From Desulfoferula mesophila (GTDB lineage: Bacteria > Desulfobacterota > Desulfarculia > Desulfarculales > Desulfarculaceae), in the NCBI RefSeq assembly GCF_037076455.1, contig NZ_AP028679.1, positions 201,501 to 265,500 of the forward strand: DNA of 64,000 bases, read 5' to 3'. Under the pieces are notes generated by a model, which had not been told where the DNA came from, searched no databases, and saw only the letters and a program-made list of their open reading frames with translations. How positions within the stretch are numbered: position 1 is the first letter of the stretch; each line of letters begins with the position of its first letter. Of this stretch, positions 19,602 through 28,004 are shown one piece after another. Both the position numbers and the translations under genes were made by a program.

Positions 19602-19928
19602 ATGTATAAAACTTTGAGTAAAAATTACCGTAGGAAAGAAGAAAAAAAGAGGTTGGGAAAGGTTAATATGCATCCACCTGGCGGAAGGCCGGGAAAGATT
19701 AAGCAAAAAAATAAAAAAAAGAGAGGCGTAATGCCCTCAGTTACTTTGGCTGAATATAGAAATATTAAGGGGGACCACATTATCATTAAATGTAATCAGT
19801 GTAATTCATCTAGCATAGTATCTGTTGAAAATTTGTGTGAAATTATGTCTCCTAATGCACCTTTGAAAAAATACGCTGAAGACATAGGTTGCAGTGTTTG
19901 TGGTTCATCATCTTTATCGTTTAGATAA
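19602..19928 (+). CDS. Small basic protein with zinc-ribbon-like cysteines
   Basis: 108-aa protein of unknown function. The first 45 residues are highly basic (KKRLGKVNMHPPGGRPGKIKQKNKKKR region). The second half carries two Cys-x-x-Cys pairs, CNQC and CSVC, about 35 residues apart, which may bind zinc. GAGGGAAACTC precedes the ATG. Base composition is clearly AT-richer than the neighbours, a hint of foreign origin. Confidence 0.5.
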   Translation: MYKTLSKNYRRKEEKKRLGKVNMHPPGGRPGKIKQKNKKKRGVMPSVTLAEYRNIKGDHIIIKCNQCNSSSIVSVENLCEIMSPNAPLKKYAEDIGCSVCGSSSLSFR

Positions 19929-20013
19929 TCGTATCGGGCCAGGGATTCATCTGATTAAATAGCTAGATTGGCTGGGCTTGAAAAGACCCGATAGATGTGA
20001 TAGGAAAACTAAA

Positions 20014-20106
20014 TTATCGAGAGAGGCGTGAGGGAACTGGCCCTGTGACCGCCCGGCAACCTGCTCCCGCAAGGTGCCAATGCCAGCCCGAGAGGGAACG
20101 ATGAGG
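20014..20106 (+). promoter_or_regulatory. SAM-I (S-box) riboswitch
   Basis: The sequence follows the SAM-I consensus closely: TTATCGAGAGAGG opens P1/P2, GAGGGAACTGGCCC and TGACCGCCCGGCAACC form the core, AGGTGCCAATGCCAGCC forms P3/P4, and CGATGA closes P1 by pairing with TTATCG. It senses S-adenosylmethionine. A terminator-like hairpin follows, and metK (SAM synthetase) is the second gene downstream, which fits feedback repression by SAM. Confidence 0.88.
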
Positions 20107-20125
20107 TCATGATGACAAAGGGGAG

Positions 20126-20153
20126 GCCTCCTCCTGCAGGGGGCATTTTTTTG
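20126..20153 (+). terminator. Intrinsic terminator in the SAM riboswitch leader
   Basis: A GCCTCC / GGGGGC stem with a 7-base loop is followed by TTTTTTT. It lies about 20 bases after the SAM-I aptamer and is the probable expression platform, stopping transcription when SAM is bound. Confidence 0.65.
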
Positions 20154-20296
20154 GCCTGCCGCCCCAGTGGCGGAGCCGGTGAGCGATTTGAACGGCAGCT
20201 TGCAGCTCACCTTAAACAAACCTAGCTAAAGCGCCAGAGTCGAGCCCTGCGCCGGTCTGGTGTGGGGCTTTGGCTTTTGGCAGGAAGGAAACCGTC

Positions 20297-21109
20297 ATGG
20301 CAACCAAGCCTAGAAAGAGCCTTGTAGTTCCCGAAAGACCCGAGGGATTCATCTGCCACAGAGCGGGCGACGAGAATCTACCCCCAGAACTAGTGGCAAA
20401 AGAGATACCAGAAGAGGCCCAATTCTTAGCCGGGGTGTTCTGGTCCTGGTCTCCAGCGCATTGCCTCGTAGATCGCTTTTTCCTTTCTTCCAACGAGCAA
20501 GACAACCATTGGTTGCTCTGGTTGCAATGGGCGAACGCGGACTGGGAGTGGAAAACGGAGTTGTACGCCTTCGGGCCCAAAAGAGATGTGCCTCCAGAAA
20601 CCGCCGCGCTCTATCTCCTCGTTGATGCATTCAGCTATGACCGCCAAAAGGAAAGGCTTACAACCGCTTTCCACGAAATAGACGAAGAGGGCCTCCTAAA
20701 GCTCCCCCACCTCAGAGCTATCGCCAGGATTGCGTGGCCGGATGATGAGAGATACCAGGAACCCGAGCCCGAGATAGTTCCTGTTCCAAAGGCCAAGACT
20801 ACTCAGGGGAATGGGGGGCCGATCCGAAAGGGGACGGGCTTCTACGCCCGGGAGTTATCCCCGACCGATCCGGTCTACACAAGTGGCTTTCAGGTCGGCG
20901 GGTGGATTACGAAAGACTCCTTTCCCAATACCAAACGCTGGGAGGACATGACGGCAGCGGAACGGGACGCCTCAGCGGCCCAGACGAAGCAGAAAATCCT
21001 CGCGGAAATCTCCAAGGGAATGCAGGAATCAGTTCCCCGCCAGTTCGGGATGGGAACATCACCCTCTACCACTGGTTCCACAGGGGAGTCCTCCAATGAC
21101 GATGAATAG
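20297..21109 (+). CDS. Unknown protein in the SAM-riboswitch operon with metK
   Basis: 270-aa soluble protein that I do not recognise. It has no signal peptide or membrane segment. The middle contains many Trp residues (FWSWSPAHC, HWLLWLQWANADWEW), and the C-terminal 100 residues are low-complexity and acidic/polar, ending TGSTGESSNDDE. The ATG is preceded by AGGAAGGA, which decides it over an earlier GTG-like option at 20270. Its end overlaps metK by 14 bases, so both are probably translated from the riboswitch-controlled transcript. Possible roles in methionine/SAM metabolism are inference only. Confidence 0.65.
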   Translation: MATKPRKSLVVPERPEGFICHRAGDENLPPELVAKEIPEEAQFLAGVFWSWSPAHCLVDRFFLSSNEQDNHWLLWLQWANADWEWKTELYAFGPKRDVPPETAALYLLVDAFSYDRQKERLTTAFHEIDEEGLLKLPHLRAIARIAWPDDERYQEPEPEIVPVPKAKTTQGNGGPIRKGTGFYARELSPTDPVYTSGFQVGGWITKDSFPNTKRWEDMTAAERDASAAQTKQKILAEISKGMQESVPRQFGMGTSPSTTGSTGESSNDDE

Positions 21110-22244
21110 CTCATACATCTTCACTAGCGAGTCCGTGTCCGAGGGACATCCTGACAAGGTGGCTGACCAGATCTCGGATGCGGTAGTTGATGCACATATG
21201 GCCCTCGACCCGGAAGCCAAGGTGGCCTGTGAGACCCTGGTGGCCCCAGGCACGGTCATCCTGGCGGGTGAGATCAGCACAAGGATGCCTTGCGGCAGCG
21301 AGTTCATCAAAAACCTGGTCTCAGAGGTGATCAGGGACATTGGCTATACCACCGGGTTCTTCAACCATAAAAACTTCGAGTTCCACAACCTCCTTCACGA
21401 ACAGAGCCCCAACATCAACCAGGCCGTGGAAAAGCAGGATGGCCAGATAGGTGCCGGTGACCAGGGGATGATGTTTGGCTACGCCACGGACGAGACCGAG
21501 AAGATGATGCCGCTGCCAATCTTCTATGCCCACAGGCTCATGCAGAGACAGGCCGAAGTACGCAAATCAGGCCAACTGCCCTGGCTCGGCCCTGATGCCA
21601 AATGCCAGTTGAGCGTCCGATATGAAGGCGACCGTCCCAAGGTTATAGAGACCGTGGTTTTCTCCACCCAGCACCAACCGGACAAGCAGGATATCGAGCA
21701 GGAGGTCATCGAGAACATCATCGCCCCGGTTATACCAGCCGAACTCCGCGCACTGGACATCCAATACCTGGTCAACCCGTCCGGCTGCTTCGCCATTGGA
21801 GGGCCTGAAGCGGACACCGGCCTGACTGGCCGCAAGATCGTCGTGGACACCTATGGGGGGAGTTGCCCTCACGGTGGGGGAGCCTTCTCCGGCAAGGACC
21901 CGACCAAGGTGGACAGGTCGGGGGCATACATTTGCCGTTACATCGCCAAGAATTTGGTGGCGGCTGGCCTTGCCTCCAGATGCACGGTGCAGGTGTCCTA
22001 TGCAATTGGGCAAGCGAATCCAACCTCCTTTTTTCTGAACTTCCATGGCACGGGCCAAGTGGAGGAGATGAAGGCCATGGAGACGATCCTGGACCTGGTT
22101 GACCTGACTCCAGCGGGGATTATCAAACGCCTGGATCTGAGACGGCCCATATACCGCCAGACCGCCGCATATGGGCACTTTGGCAGGCCTGGCTTTACCT
22201 GGGAGGAGACTGACTTGGTGGATTCGCTCAGCCAAATCGGCTGA
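21096..22244 (+). CDS. metK: S-adenosylmethionine synthetase
   Basis: 382-aa methionine adenosyltransferase making SAM from methionine and ATP. Diagnostic motifs are present: FTSESVSEGHPDKVADQ at the N-terminus, GAGDQGMMFGYA, GGPEADTGLTGRKIVVDTYGG and GGGAFSGKDPTKVDRSGAY. Length is typical. It overlaps the preceding unknown gene by 14 bases and lies under a SAM-I riboswitch, so its expression should fall when SAM is plentiful. A second ATG 6 bases in is equally possible as start. Confidence 0.97.
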   Translation: MTMNSSYIFTSESVSEGHPDKVADQISDAVVDAHMALDPEAKVACETLVAPGTVILAGEISTRMPCGSEFIKNLVSEVIRDIGYTTGFFNHKNFEFHNLLHEQSPNINQAVEKQDGQIGAGDQGMMFGYATDETEKMMPLPIFYAHRLMQRQAEVRKSGQLPWLGPDAKCQLSVRYEGDRPKVIETVVFSTQHQPDKQDIEQEVIENIIAPVIPAELRALDIQYLVNPSGCFAIGGPEADTGLTGRKIVVDTYGGSCPHGGGAFSGKDPTKVDRSGAYICRYIAKNLVAAGLASRCTVQVSYAIGQANPTSFFLNFHGTGQVEEMKAMETILDLVDLTPAGIIKRLDLRRPIYRQTAAYGHFGRPGFTWEETDLVDSLSQIG

Positions 22245-22274
22245 TTTTTAGGCTGACAAAAAGTTGACCGATTC

Positions 22275-22318
22275 GCCCCCTTGCCGATTCCAATTGCGGC
22301 TTCGGCGAGGGGGTTTTT
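22275..22318 (+). terminator. Intrinsic terminator of metK
   Basis: A long stem CCCCCTTGCCG / CGGCGAGGGGG with a short loop region is followed by TTTTT. It lies 30 bases after the metK stop. Confidence 0.85.
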
Positions 22319-22319
22319 G

Positions 22320-22889
22320 CTGGCGGCTAGTCCCGGCACAATTGGGGCACATTCGGGGGATAGGGTTAAATACTCTGGTTCTATGCGCCCAGTGTGTTGC
22401 CCCATGGCAAGTTGAGATAACTATATTAAATTATATATAAAAAAGGCTTTTTGTGGCTGACAAAAAGCAGACAGATAGGTGCAAGCGGAAATTGTTGTGC
22501 CCCCCCTCTCAAAGTCCCTCAAGCCTGCTCGTTTAGGGGTCTGGGTTGGCTGGAAGTAGGCTCTACGGACCGAGGGTTCTCCCCCCCGACAAAAGGCCTT
22601 TATGAATGATATTCAGCCAAGTTCAGCCCTCACAGCAGCCATGTAGTAGGACAACGACTTCGACCTCATCTTCAGGTCATTAGGATGGGCATGGGGACAT
22701 TTGGCAAGGCCAGCCCGAAGTGCAGTCAAAACTAGTTCATCAGGTACTAACCTGACTATACGTCTTGCCTAACTTTGGACGTAAATTTGGACGTAACGAG
22801 CGATGCAGTAAGGTACATTTCGCTACAAAACGCTGCGATTTGGTGCGGCTAAGTGCTTGAAATTAGGCGGGGTGCGCATTATAAGATGG
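22320..22889. other. Non-coding stretch left of the tRNA fragment
   Basis: No supported gene. The motif GGCTGACAAAAAG occurs here (near 22454) and also just after metK (near 22248). TTGGACGTAA occurs twice in a row near 22775-22795. This may be the terminal region of an integrated element, because a tRNA 3'-end fragment follows, but no integrase gene is visible. Confidence 0.35.
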
Positions 22890-22934
22890 ATTCGTAATCA
22901 GCAGGTCGTTGGTTCAATTCCTACCGCCGGCTCC
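22890..22934 (+). repeat. tRNA-Thr-like 3' fragment, candidate attachment site
   Basis: The stretch reads as the 3' half of a tRNA: loop TTCGTAA (Thr CGT-type), GGTTCAATTCC T-arm with its closing stem, the 3' acceptor strand GCCGGC and CCA. The bases before it do not form an anticodon stem, D-arm or 5' acceptor strand, so no whole tRNA is present. Such 3' fragments are left when an element integrates into a tRNA gene. Confidence 0.7.
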
Positions 22935-22944
22935 ATTAATATCA

Positions 22945-22977
22945 AGCGGTTACGGCTTATAGCCGTGACCGCTTTTT
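22945..22977 (+). terminator. Intrinsic terminator after the tRNA fragment
   Basis: AGCGGTTACGGCT pairs with AGCCGTGACCGCT around a TAT loop and is followed by TTTTT. It was probably the terminator of the original tRNA gene. Confidence 0.8.
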
Positions 22978-23082
22978 ACTGCTAGCATCCAAATAGCATC
23001 CGGTGAGAGTCGTATTTTGGGGTGCTCAATGGGACAAAAACCTTTAAAAAGTTAAGATAAATTAACATTTTTTAGCATTTTC

Positions 23083-23150
23083 GCGGCACGACCTTTCAAA
23101 AACCGCTTGTCGAGCCGGAGAGTCACATCGTCTGGCACGATGGGCACTAA
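23083..23150 (+). repeat. Repeat copy 1 flanking the nuclease cassette
   Basis: Begins GCGGCACGACC, includes AAACCGCTTGTCGAGCC and ends near CACGATGGG. A related copy lies after the two nuclease genes in the same orientation, with about four fifths of the bases matching across roughly 60 positions. Confidence 0.6.
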
Positions 23151-23355
23151 CGGGCCACCGTGCCTTCTCCCATTACTCCCGACTGCGATGGGCCAAAATC
23201 CTAACCTTTCTCCATTACAGAATTAGGGGGAGGTTATTCCTTCGGTTTGGTCAACGAACCTCCAGAAAGTGTTACTATGGTCAGGCCATATCAAGCAGTA
23301 AAGACTAGTGAATCGGTGGGGACGTTTTCTCCTACCTGATGAGAGAGGGAAACTC

Positions 23356-24378
23356 ATGTCAGTCTGGCTAGTGCGTGCAGGAGGACAGGGAGAGCGTCAA
23401 GATTTTGCCTTGGCCGAGAACAGAGTAGTTATCGGCTGGGACGAGATGCCAGACCTGGCGCAGTACAAGACCCGCGATGCCATGGTGAGGGCAACAGAGG
23501 AAGCCTATCCCAACGAGAAACCCAAGGCAATAATCAACTGGGTTGGCCAATTGTGGGCTTTTGCGCGGCGGATTGAGAAAGATGACCTGGTCGTATTGCC
23601 CCTTAAACGGCAGAACGCGATTGCCATGGGTAAGATCACGGGGGACTACGAGTATAAACCAGATAATCCTTCTGGCGCGAAGCACCTCCGCCCCGTAAAG
23701 TGGCTAGCCCCTGATATGCCACGAGACAACTTCGACCAAGACTTGCTCTATTCCTTCGGCGCCTTTATGACCGTATGTCAGATTAAGCGCAACAACGCCG
23801 AGACCCGCATTCGGGCGATCTTGGCCGGAAAGAAATCCCCATCACCTACTGCTATCACCGAAGATGATGTAACAAGCGATGTCACCGCCCCTCCGGACCT
23901 CGAGGACTACAGCCTAACCCAGATTCAGGCCTACATCGGCCAGAAGTTCGCGGGCCACAAGCTGGCCGAGTTAATTGGGGCGATCTTGGATGCTCAGGGA
24001 TACCAGACTGAGGTTGCATCGCCCGGTCCTGACGGCGGGGTAGACATCATAGCCGGTAGAGGGCCCATGGGGTTCGATGAGCCTCGCTTGGTCGTCCAGG
24101 TCAAGTCCGGGGCGAGTACGCAGGGAATAGAGGTGATGGACCGGCTGCGTGGTACCATGGTGACCTTCAAGGCCCAGCATGGCTTATTCGTGGCTTGGGG
24201 AGGGGTGAAACACACGGTTAAGACCGAGGCGCGTCGCCACTACTTCGATGTTCGGGTGTGGGACGCCGGAGACGTGGTCCAGCAGGTGCTCAGGCACTAC
24301 GATGCCTTCCCGGAAGATCTCAAGGCCGACTTGCCCTTGAAGCGGATTTGGACCCTGGTGCAGGAGGGCGAGGAATAA
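23356..24378 (+). CDS. Mrr-like restriction endonuclease
   Basis: 340-aa protein. The C-terminal half is a Mrr-type PD-(D/E)xK nuclease domain: GPDGGVDIIAGRG with the catalytic Asp near residue 227 and VVQVKSG near 246. Mrr family members cut modified (often methylated) DNA. The N-terminal 170 residues (MSVWLVRAGGQGE..., then WVGQLWAFA and VVLPLKRQNAIAMGKI) resemble an EVE/PUA-like reader module that could recognise modified bases, an inference from pattern only. GAGAGGGA precedes the ATG. A second nuclease gene follows 30 bases later. Confidence 0.8.
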   Translation: MSVWLVRAGGQGERQDFALAENRVVIGWDEMPDLAQYKTRDAMVRATEEAYPNEKPKAIINWVGQLWAFARRIEKDDLVVLPLKRQNAIAMGKITGDYEYKPDNPSGAKHLRPVKWLAPDMPRDNFDQDLLYSFGAFMTVCQIKRNNAETRIRAILAGKKSPSPTAITEDDVTSDVTAPPDLEDYSLTQIQAYIGQKFAGHKLAELIGAILDAQGYQTEVASPGPDGGVDIIAGRGPMGFDEPRLVVQVKSGASTQGIEVMDRLRGTMVTFKAQHGLFVAWGGVKHTVKTEARRHYFDVRVWDAGDVVQQVLRHYDAFPEDLKADLPLKRIWTLVQEGEE

Positions 24379-24408
24379 GCATCAGCTTCGAGCGGGTGCC
24401 TTAGCCAG

Positions 24409-25482
24409 ATGGAGGGGACTGTGAGCGTATCCTCGATTGCGCCAGATGTGATCGGCAAACTGCGAGAGGGCCTCGTGGCGTTCCAAAAAGATCCCGAGGC
24501 CAAAGACATGCTGGGATCCAGAGACGAAGTCTTAGCTCGTTTCCAGCCAACTTTCGACAAGAGCCATTTACCCGGCCTGACCGAGGATGAATTCAGGTCT
24601 TTCCTGCTTTTCGAAAACAACCGCCACTGGAGTGGTCTTCACCGTCAATCTACTCGCATATGCGAGGACATGCCCAAGCTACGTTCCGTTTTGATCGAAC
24701 TTGTCGATGAGAGTCTGCCGCTGAAAGATCGGCTGAATGACGCCGAATCCGAGATAAAGGGAATGGGCAAGGCCATCATAACGGCGATTCTGACCGTGGC
24801 TTACCCAGATCGGTACGGGGTGTGGAACCGGCAATCGGAAGCAACGATGACTCATTTGGGGATATTCCCAAGCTTTGAAAGGGGGGAATCCTTCGGTAGC
24901 CGTTACATAAAGGTCAATGGAATCCTGGCGACCATCAGGGAAGATCTGGGTGTCGATTTCTGGACTTTGGATGGCCTCTGGTGGCATTTAACTAAAGACA
25001 GCCCTGGCACGGATGGCGAACCTGAAGGCGGACCCGATGAGGGACAATCTTCGGAGGGCGGAGTGGCCGATGGGCCTACCTTTGGTTTAGAGCGTCACCT
25101 ACATGAGTTCATGCGAGACAACTGGGATCAATTGGATTTGGCCAAGGAGTGGGCTATCTACTCTGAGCCAGGCGACGAGGAGGCCGGTTACGAATACGTC
25201 TGCGGGGTGGGCAGGATCGATCTCCTGGCTCACCACAAGTCGCAACCCCGATGGTTGGTGATAGAGTTGAAGCGCAACCAGACTAGCGACCAAACCGTAG
25301 GGCAAGTATTGCGCTACGTGGGATGGATAAGGCGACATAAAGCGGCAGCAGACGAGAAAGTCGAAGGACTTATTGTTGCACACCAGGCTGATGACCCCAT
25401 TAGGTATGCACTTTCCGCAGTTCCAGAGATAACTTTGAAATTATATGAGGTTTCATTTCGCTTGAAGGAACCAAGTGATTAG
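24409..25482 (+). CDS. NucS-like (DUF91) PD-(D/E)xK protein
   Basis: 357-aa protein whose last ~130 residues resemble the NucS endonuclease domain: VGRIDLLAHH near 265 gives the catalytic Asp, VIELKRN near 284 gives the E-x-K, and DQTVGQVLRYVGWI follows as in the family. The first ~200 residues are unrecognised, with a Gly/Glu-rich linker before the nuclease domain. GTG at 24421 with GGAGGGG upstream is an alternative start. It is probably co-transcribed with the Mrr-like gene, forming a two-nuclease defence cassette (inference). Confidence 0.72.
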   Translation: MEGTVSVSSIAPDVIGKLREGLVAFQKDPEAKDMLGSRDEVLARFQPTFDKSHLPGLTEDEFRSFLLFENNRHWSGLHRQSTRICEDMPKLRSVLIELVDESLPLKDRLNDAESEIKGMGKAIITAILTVAYPDRYGVWNRQSEATMTHLGIFPSFERGESFGSRYIKVNGILATIREDLGVDFWTLDGLWWHLTKDSPGTDGEPEGGPDEGQSSEGGVADGPTFGLERHLHEFMRDNWDQLDLAKEWAIYSEPGDEEAGYEYVCGVGRIDLLAHHKSQPRWLVIELKRNQTSDQTVGQVLRYVGWIRRHKAAADEKVEGLIVAHQADDPIRYALSAVPEITLKLYEVSFRLKEPSD

Positions 25483-25530
25483 CGTCAGCCGAGTGCTTTT
25501 ATTTTTTGAAAACTAGTCCTTTGGACCACC

Positions 25531-25592
25531 GTGGCACGACCTGTCAGAAACCGCGTGTCGAGCCTCAGACACACATCAACCGTCACGACGGG
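25531..25592 (+). repeat. Repeat copy 2 flanking the nuclease cassette
   Basis: Begins GTGGCACGACC, includes AAACCGCGTGTCGAGCC and ends near CACGACGGGG. It matches the copy before the Mrr-like gene, same orientation, about 2.45 kb apart. Confidence 0.6.
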
Positions 25593-26110
25593 GCCCCCTT
25601 GGGGGCATCGGGCCTTCTTGCCGTGGCGAACCCACCCTGAGCGACCGTCTGCTCCGACCGCAGCAGATTGGCTACTGAGCTACCCCCACCTCCGACTCGG
25701 GCCGCCGTCACCACCGCGCGCAGCCGTCGCGGCCTGCTGTAGTTCTGGCGCCAACGATGATTCTCGGCGCTTGCTTCAGCCACCGGAACTGCGCCTGTCA
25801 TGAAACCAGCTCCACGGCCAGGCTTACATAATCTGGGGAAGCTTATGCGAATTATCGCGGCAGCGCCCGCTGACTCGCATAAGCTAGATTATGTAGAACC
25901 TGGCCGGCTGGTTTCCCGCCAGGCGACAGGACCTTGCTCATGATTGGATCATTATGCTATTCAGTCTGTTGATATCCGAATATACTGCCTAACAAAAAAT
26001 AGTTTGACCCTAGGGAAGCTAGAATTATGCGCGGTGATTTTGGGCTTTAATACAGATTTTTGGGGCAATAGAGCACGTAGGTTACATCTCCAAACGAGAC
26101 AGAACAAACA
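25593..26110. other. Non-coding stretch before the broken hsdR gene
   Basis: No supported gene. It contains a GC-rich part with a GGGGCCCCCTTGGGGGC hairpin, then the long palindrome listed separately, then about 190 AT-rich bases that may hold a promoter for the hsdR fragment. Confidence 0.4.
25802..25917. repeat. 116-bp imperfect palindrome
   Basis: The left arm contains GAAACCAGC, CGGCCAGG, ACATAATCT and AGCTTATGCGA in that order; the right arm has the reverse complements TCGCATAAGCT, AGATTATGT, CCTGGCCG and GCTGGTTTC in mirror order. The centre is about 20 bases of GC-rich sequence. It could fold into a long hairpin with small bulges. Confidence 0.8.
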
Positions 26111-26352
26111 ATGTCTTTCAAAGAAGCTACTGCACGCATAAAAATTAATAAACTACTTGAAGCTGCAGGCTGGCGTTTTTTTTCGGAAGGCGGCAAGCCC
26201 GCCAACATACGGCTAGAACCCAGTGTCACCCTCAAATCCTCTGACCTAGACGCCCTCGGTAAAAACTTTGAAAAGACCAAAAAGGGCTTCATAGACTTCC
26301 TGCTTCTCGATGCCAAGGGCTTTCCGCTCTTGGTTCTTGAAGCAAAGTCAGA
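26111..26352 (+). pseudogene. Type I restriction R-subunit, 5' fragment cut by IS21
   Basis: The N-terminal ~80 codons of an HsdR-like protein. The nuclease core is visible: FIDFLLLDAKGFPLLVLEAKS gives D and E-x-K of the PD-(D/E)xK fold. The frame runs into an IS21-family element right after this motif; the helicase part is not found on the other side or next to the second copy, so it was probably deleted. Other helicase-nuclease families share this N-terminus. Confidence 0.7.
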
Positions 26353-26441
26353 TGTAAATGGCGGTCCAAAAGCGAGACGATTTTAGTGGCGGTTGAAAAC
26401 CGTGACACATTGATTCAGTTTTCTTCAGGTGTTTTGGTGCG

Positions 26442-28004
26442 ATGGAGGCCATGGTGGCTTCCAGGCCAGGACTCTCTGGAGGAGCGGAAGGGGTGTACAC
26501 GGACATGGATCAATGGGCCCGGATCAGACTTGAGTTGCGCGATGGCCAGGCGAGCAAGCGCGAGTTAATGCGTAGAGAGGGCATCCATTGGGATACCCTG
26601 CAAAAGATTCAGAATTTTCCCGAGCCTCCCGGATACCGGCTCAGCACCCCCCGAGCCAAGCCCAAGCTTGGCCCCTACCTTGAGTTGATCGCCCGGATCA
26701 TAAAAGAGGACAAAAAGGTTCCCAAGAAGCAAAGGCACACGGCCACGCGCATATATCACCGCATCAAGGAGGCGGGTTATCAGGGCAAGTACACCCAGGT
26801 AAAGGAGGCGGTGCGCGCAATCAAGCGCGTGAGCCAGGAGGTGTACATGCCCCTGGTCCATCGTCCCGGCGAGGCGCAGGTGGACTTTGGCTATGCCCTG
26901 GCCAAGGTTTCCGGGGAGCTTCGCAAGATAGCGCTTTTTATCATGGCCTTGCCGTACTCCGATGCCTTTTTCGTGGCGGCCTTCGACAAGGAGTGCAGCG
27001 AGAGCTACTGGGAAGGGCATGCCAGGGCGTTCGAGTTTTTCGGTGGGGTGCCCCACCGGATCAGTTACGACAATAGCAAGGTCCTGGTTTCCAAGATCAT
27101 AGGGCCTCATGAGCGCAAGCTGACCGATGGTTTTCTCAAGCTGCAGAGCCATTACCTTTTTCGGGAGCATTTTTGTCGGGTGCGGCGTCCAAACGAGAAG
27201 GGCGTGGTGGAAGGGGTGGTCAAGTACGCCCGGCAGAATTTTTTGGTGCCAGTGCCCCAGGTGAAGGACCTGGCCGAGCTCAATGCCATGCTTTTAAGGC
27301 AGTGCCGCGACGACATGAAGCGCCGTTTGCGTGGCAAGGGCGGTAGCAAGGCCGAGGTTTTGCAGGAAGACCAGACAGCCTTTGTCCCCCTGCCTCCCTC
27401 CCGCTTCGATGCCTGCCGCAAACAGCCTACCCGGGCCAATTCATTGTCCCTGGTCCGCTTCGACGACAATGACTACTCGGTGCCGGTGGCTTGTGCCCAC
27501 CATGAAATTGTGGCCAAGGGCTATGTGGATCGGGTGGTGCTCTGCCACCATGACGTGGTGGTGGCCCGCCACTCCCGATCCTGGGGCAAGGAAGGGGTGT
27601 TTTTCGACTACCGGCATTATCTGCCCTTGCTGGAGCGCAAGCCTGGCTCCCTGGACCACGCCCGCCCCCTGGCTGACCTAGATCTGTCTGAGTGCTTTGA
27701 GGTCTTGAGGCGGCGGCTGGTGGCCGGGGAAGACATGCCTGGCCAGGGCACCCGTAAATACATAAAGGTCCTACGTTTGCTGGAGGACCACTCCATGGCC
27801 AGACTGAAGCGGGCGGTGGAGCAGGCATTGTACGCGGGAGCCTATGCCCCGGAGGCCATTGTCCACCTGCTGGAGCCGCCATCATCAGGGCCCGCGGCCA
27901 CCTTCCTGCTGGACGGTCGTGAGCACCTGGGCCGAGTGAGCGTGGCCGGGCCCGATATCACAGTCTATGACTCCCTCCTCGCGCAGGGAGGGGCGCTGTC
28001 ATGA
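26442..28004 (+). CDS. istA: IS21 transposase IstA
   Basis: 520-aa transposase. It has an N-terminal helix-turn-helix region (RDGQASKRELMRREGIHWDT), then an rve integrase core: QVDFGYA gives the first Asp, ISYDNSKV the second, and NEKGVVEG the Glu. A GTG at 26493 with GGAGGAGCGGAAGG upstream may be the true start, because MDQWARIRLEL is close to the usual N-terminus. The end overlaps istB by four bases (ATGA). Confidence 0.92.
   Translation: MEAMVASRPGLSGGAEGVYTDMDQWARIRLELRDGQASKRELMRREGIHWDTLQKIQNFPEPPGYRLSTPRAKPKLGPYLELIARIIKEDKKVPKKQRHTATRIYHRIKEAGYQGKYTQVKEAVRAIKRVSQEVYMPLVHRPGEAQVDFGYALAKVSGELRKIALFIMALPYSDAFFVAAFDKECSESYWEGHARAFEFFGGVPHRISYDNSKVLVSKIIGPHERKLTDGFLKLQSHYLFREHFCRVRRPNEKGVVEGVVKYARQNFLVPVPQVKDLAELNAMLLRQCRDDMKRRLRGKGGSKAEVLQEDQTAFVPLPPSRFDACRKQPTRANSLSLVRFDDNDYSVPVACAHHEIVAKGYVDRVVLCHHDVVVARHSRSWGKEGVFFDYRHYLPLLERKPGSLDHARPLADLDLSECFEVLRRRLVAGEDMPGQGTRKYIKVLRLLEDHSMARLKRAVEQALYAGAYAPEAIVHLLEPPSSGPAATFLLDGREHLGRVSVAGPDITVYDSLLAQGGALS

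Noticed and set aside
25531-25803. 90-aa Arg/Ser/Pro-rich frame after the NucS-like gene
   Set aside because: It lies on the repeat and GC-rich hairpin region, has no ribosome site and reads as low-complexity.
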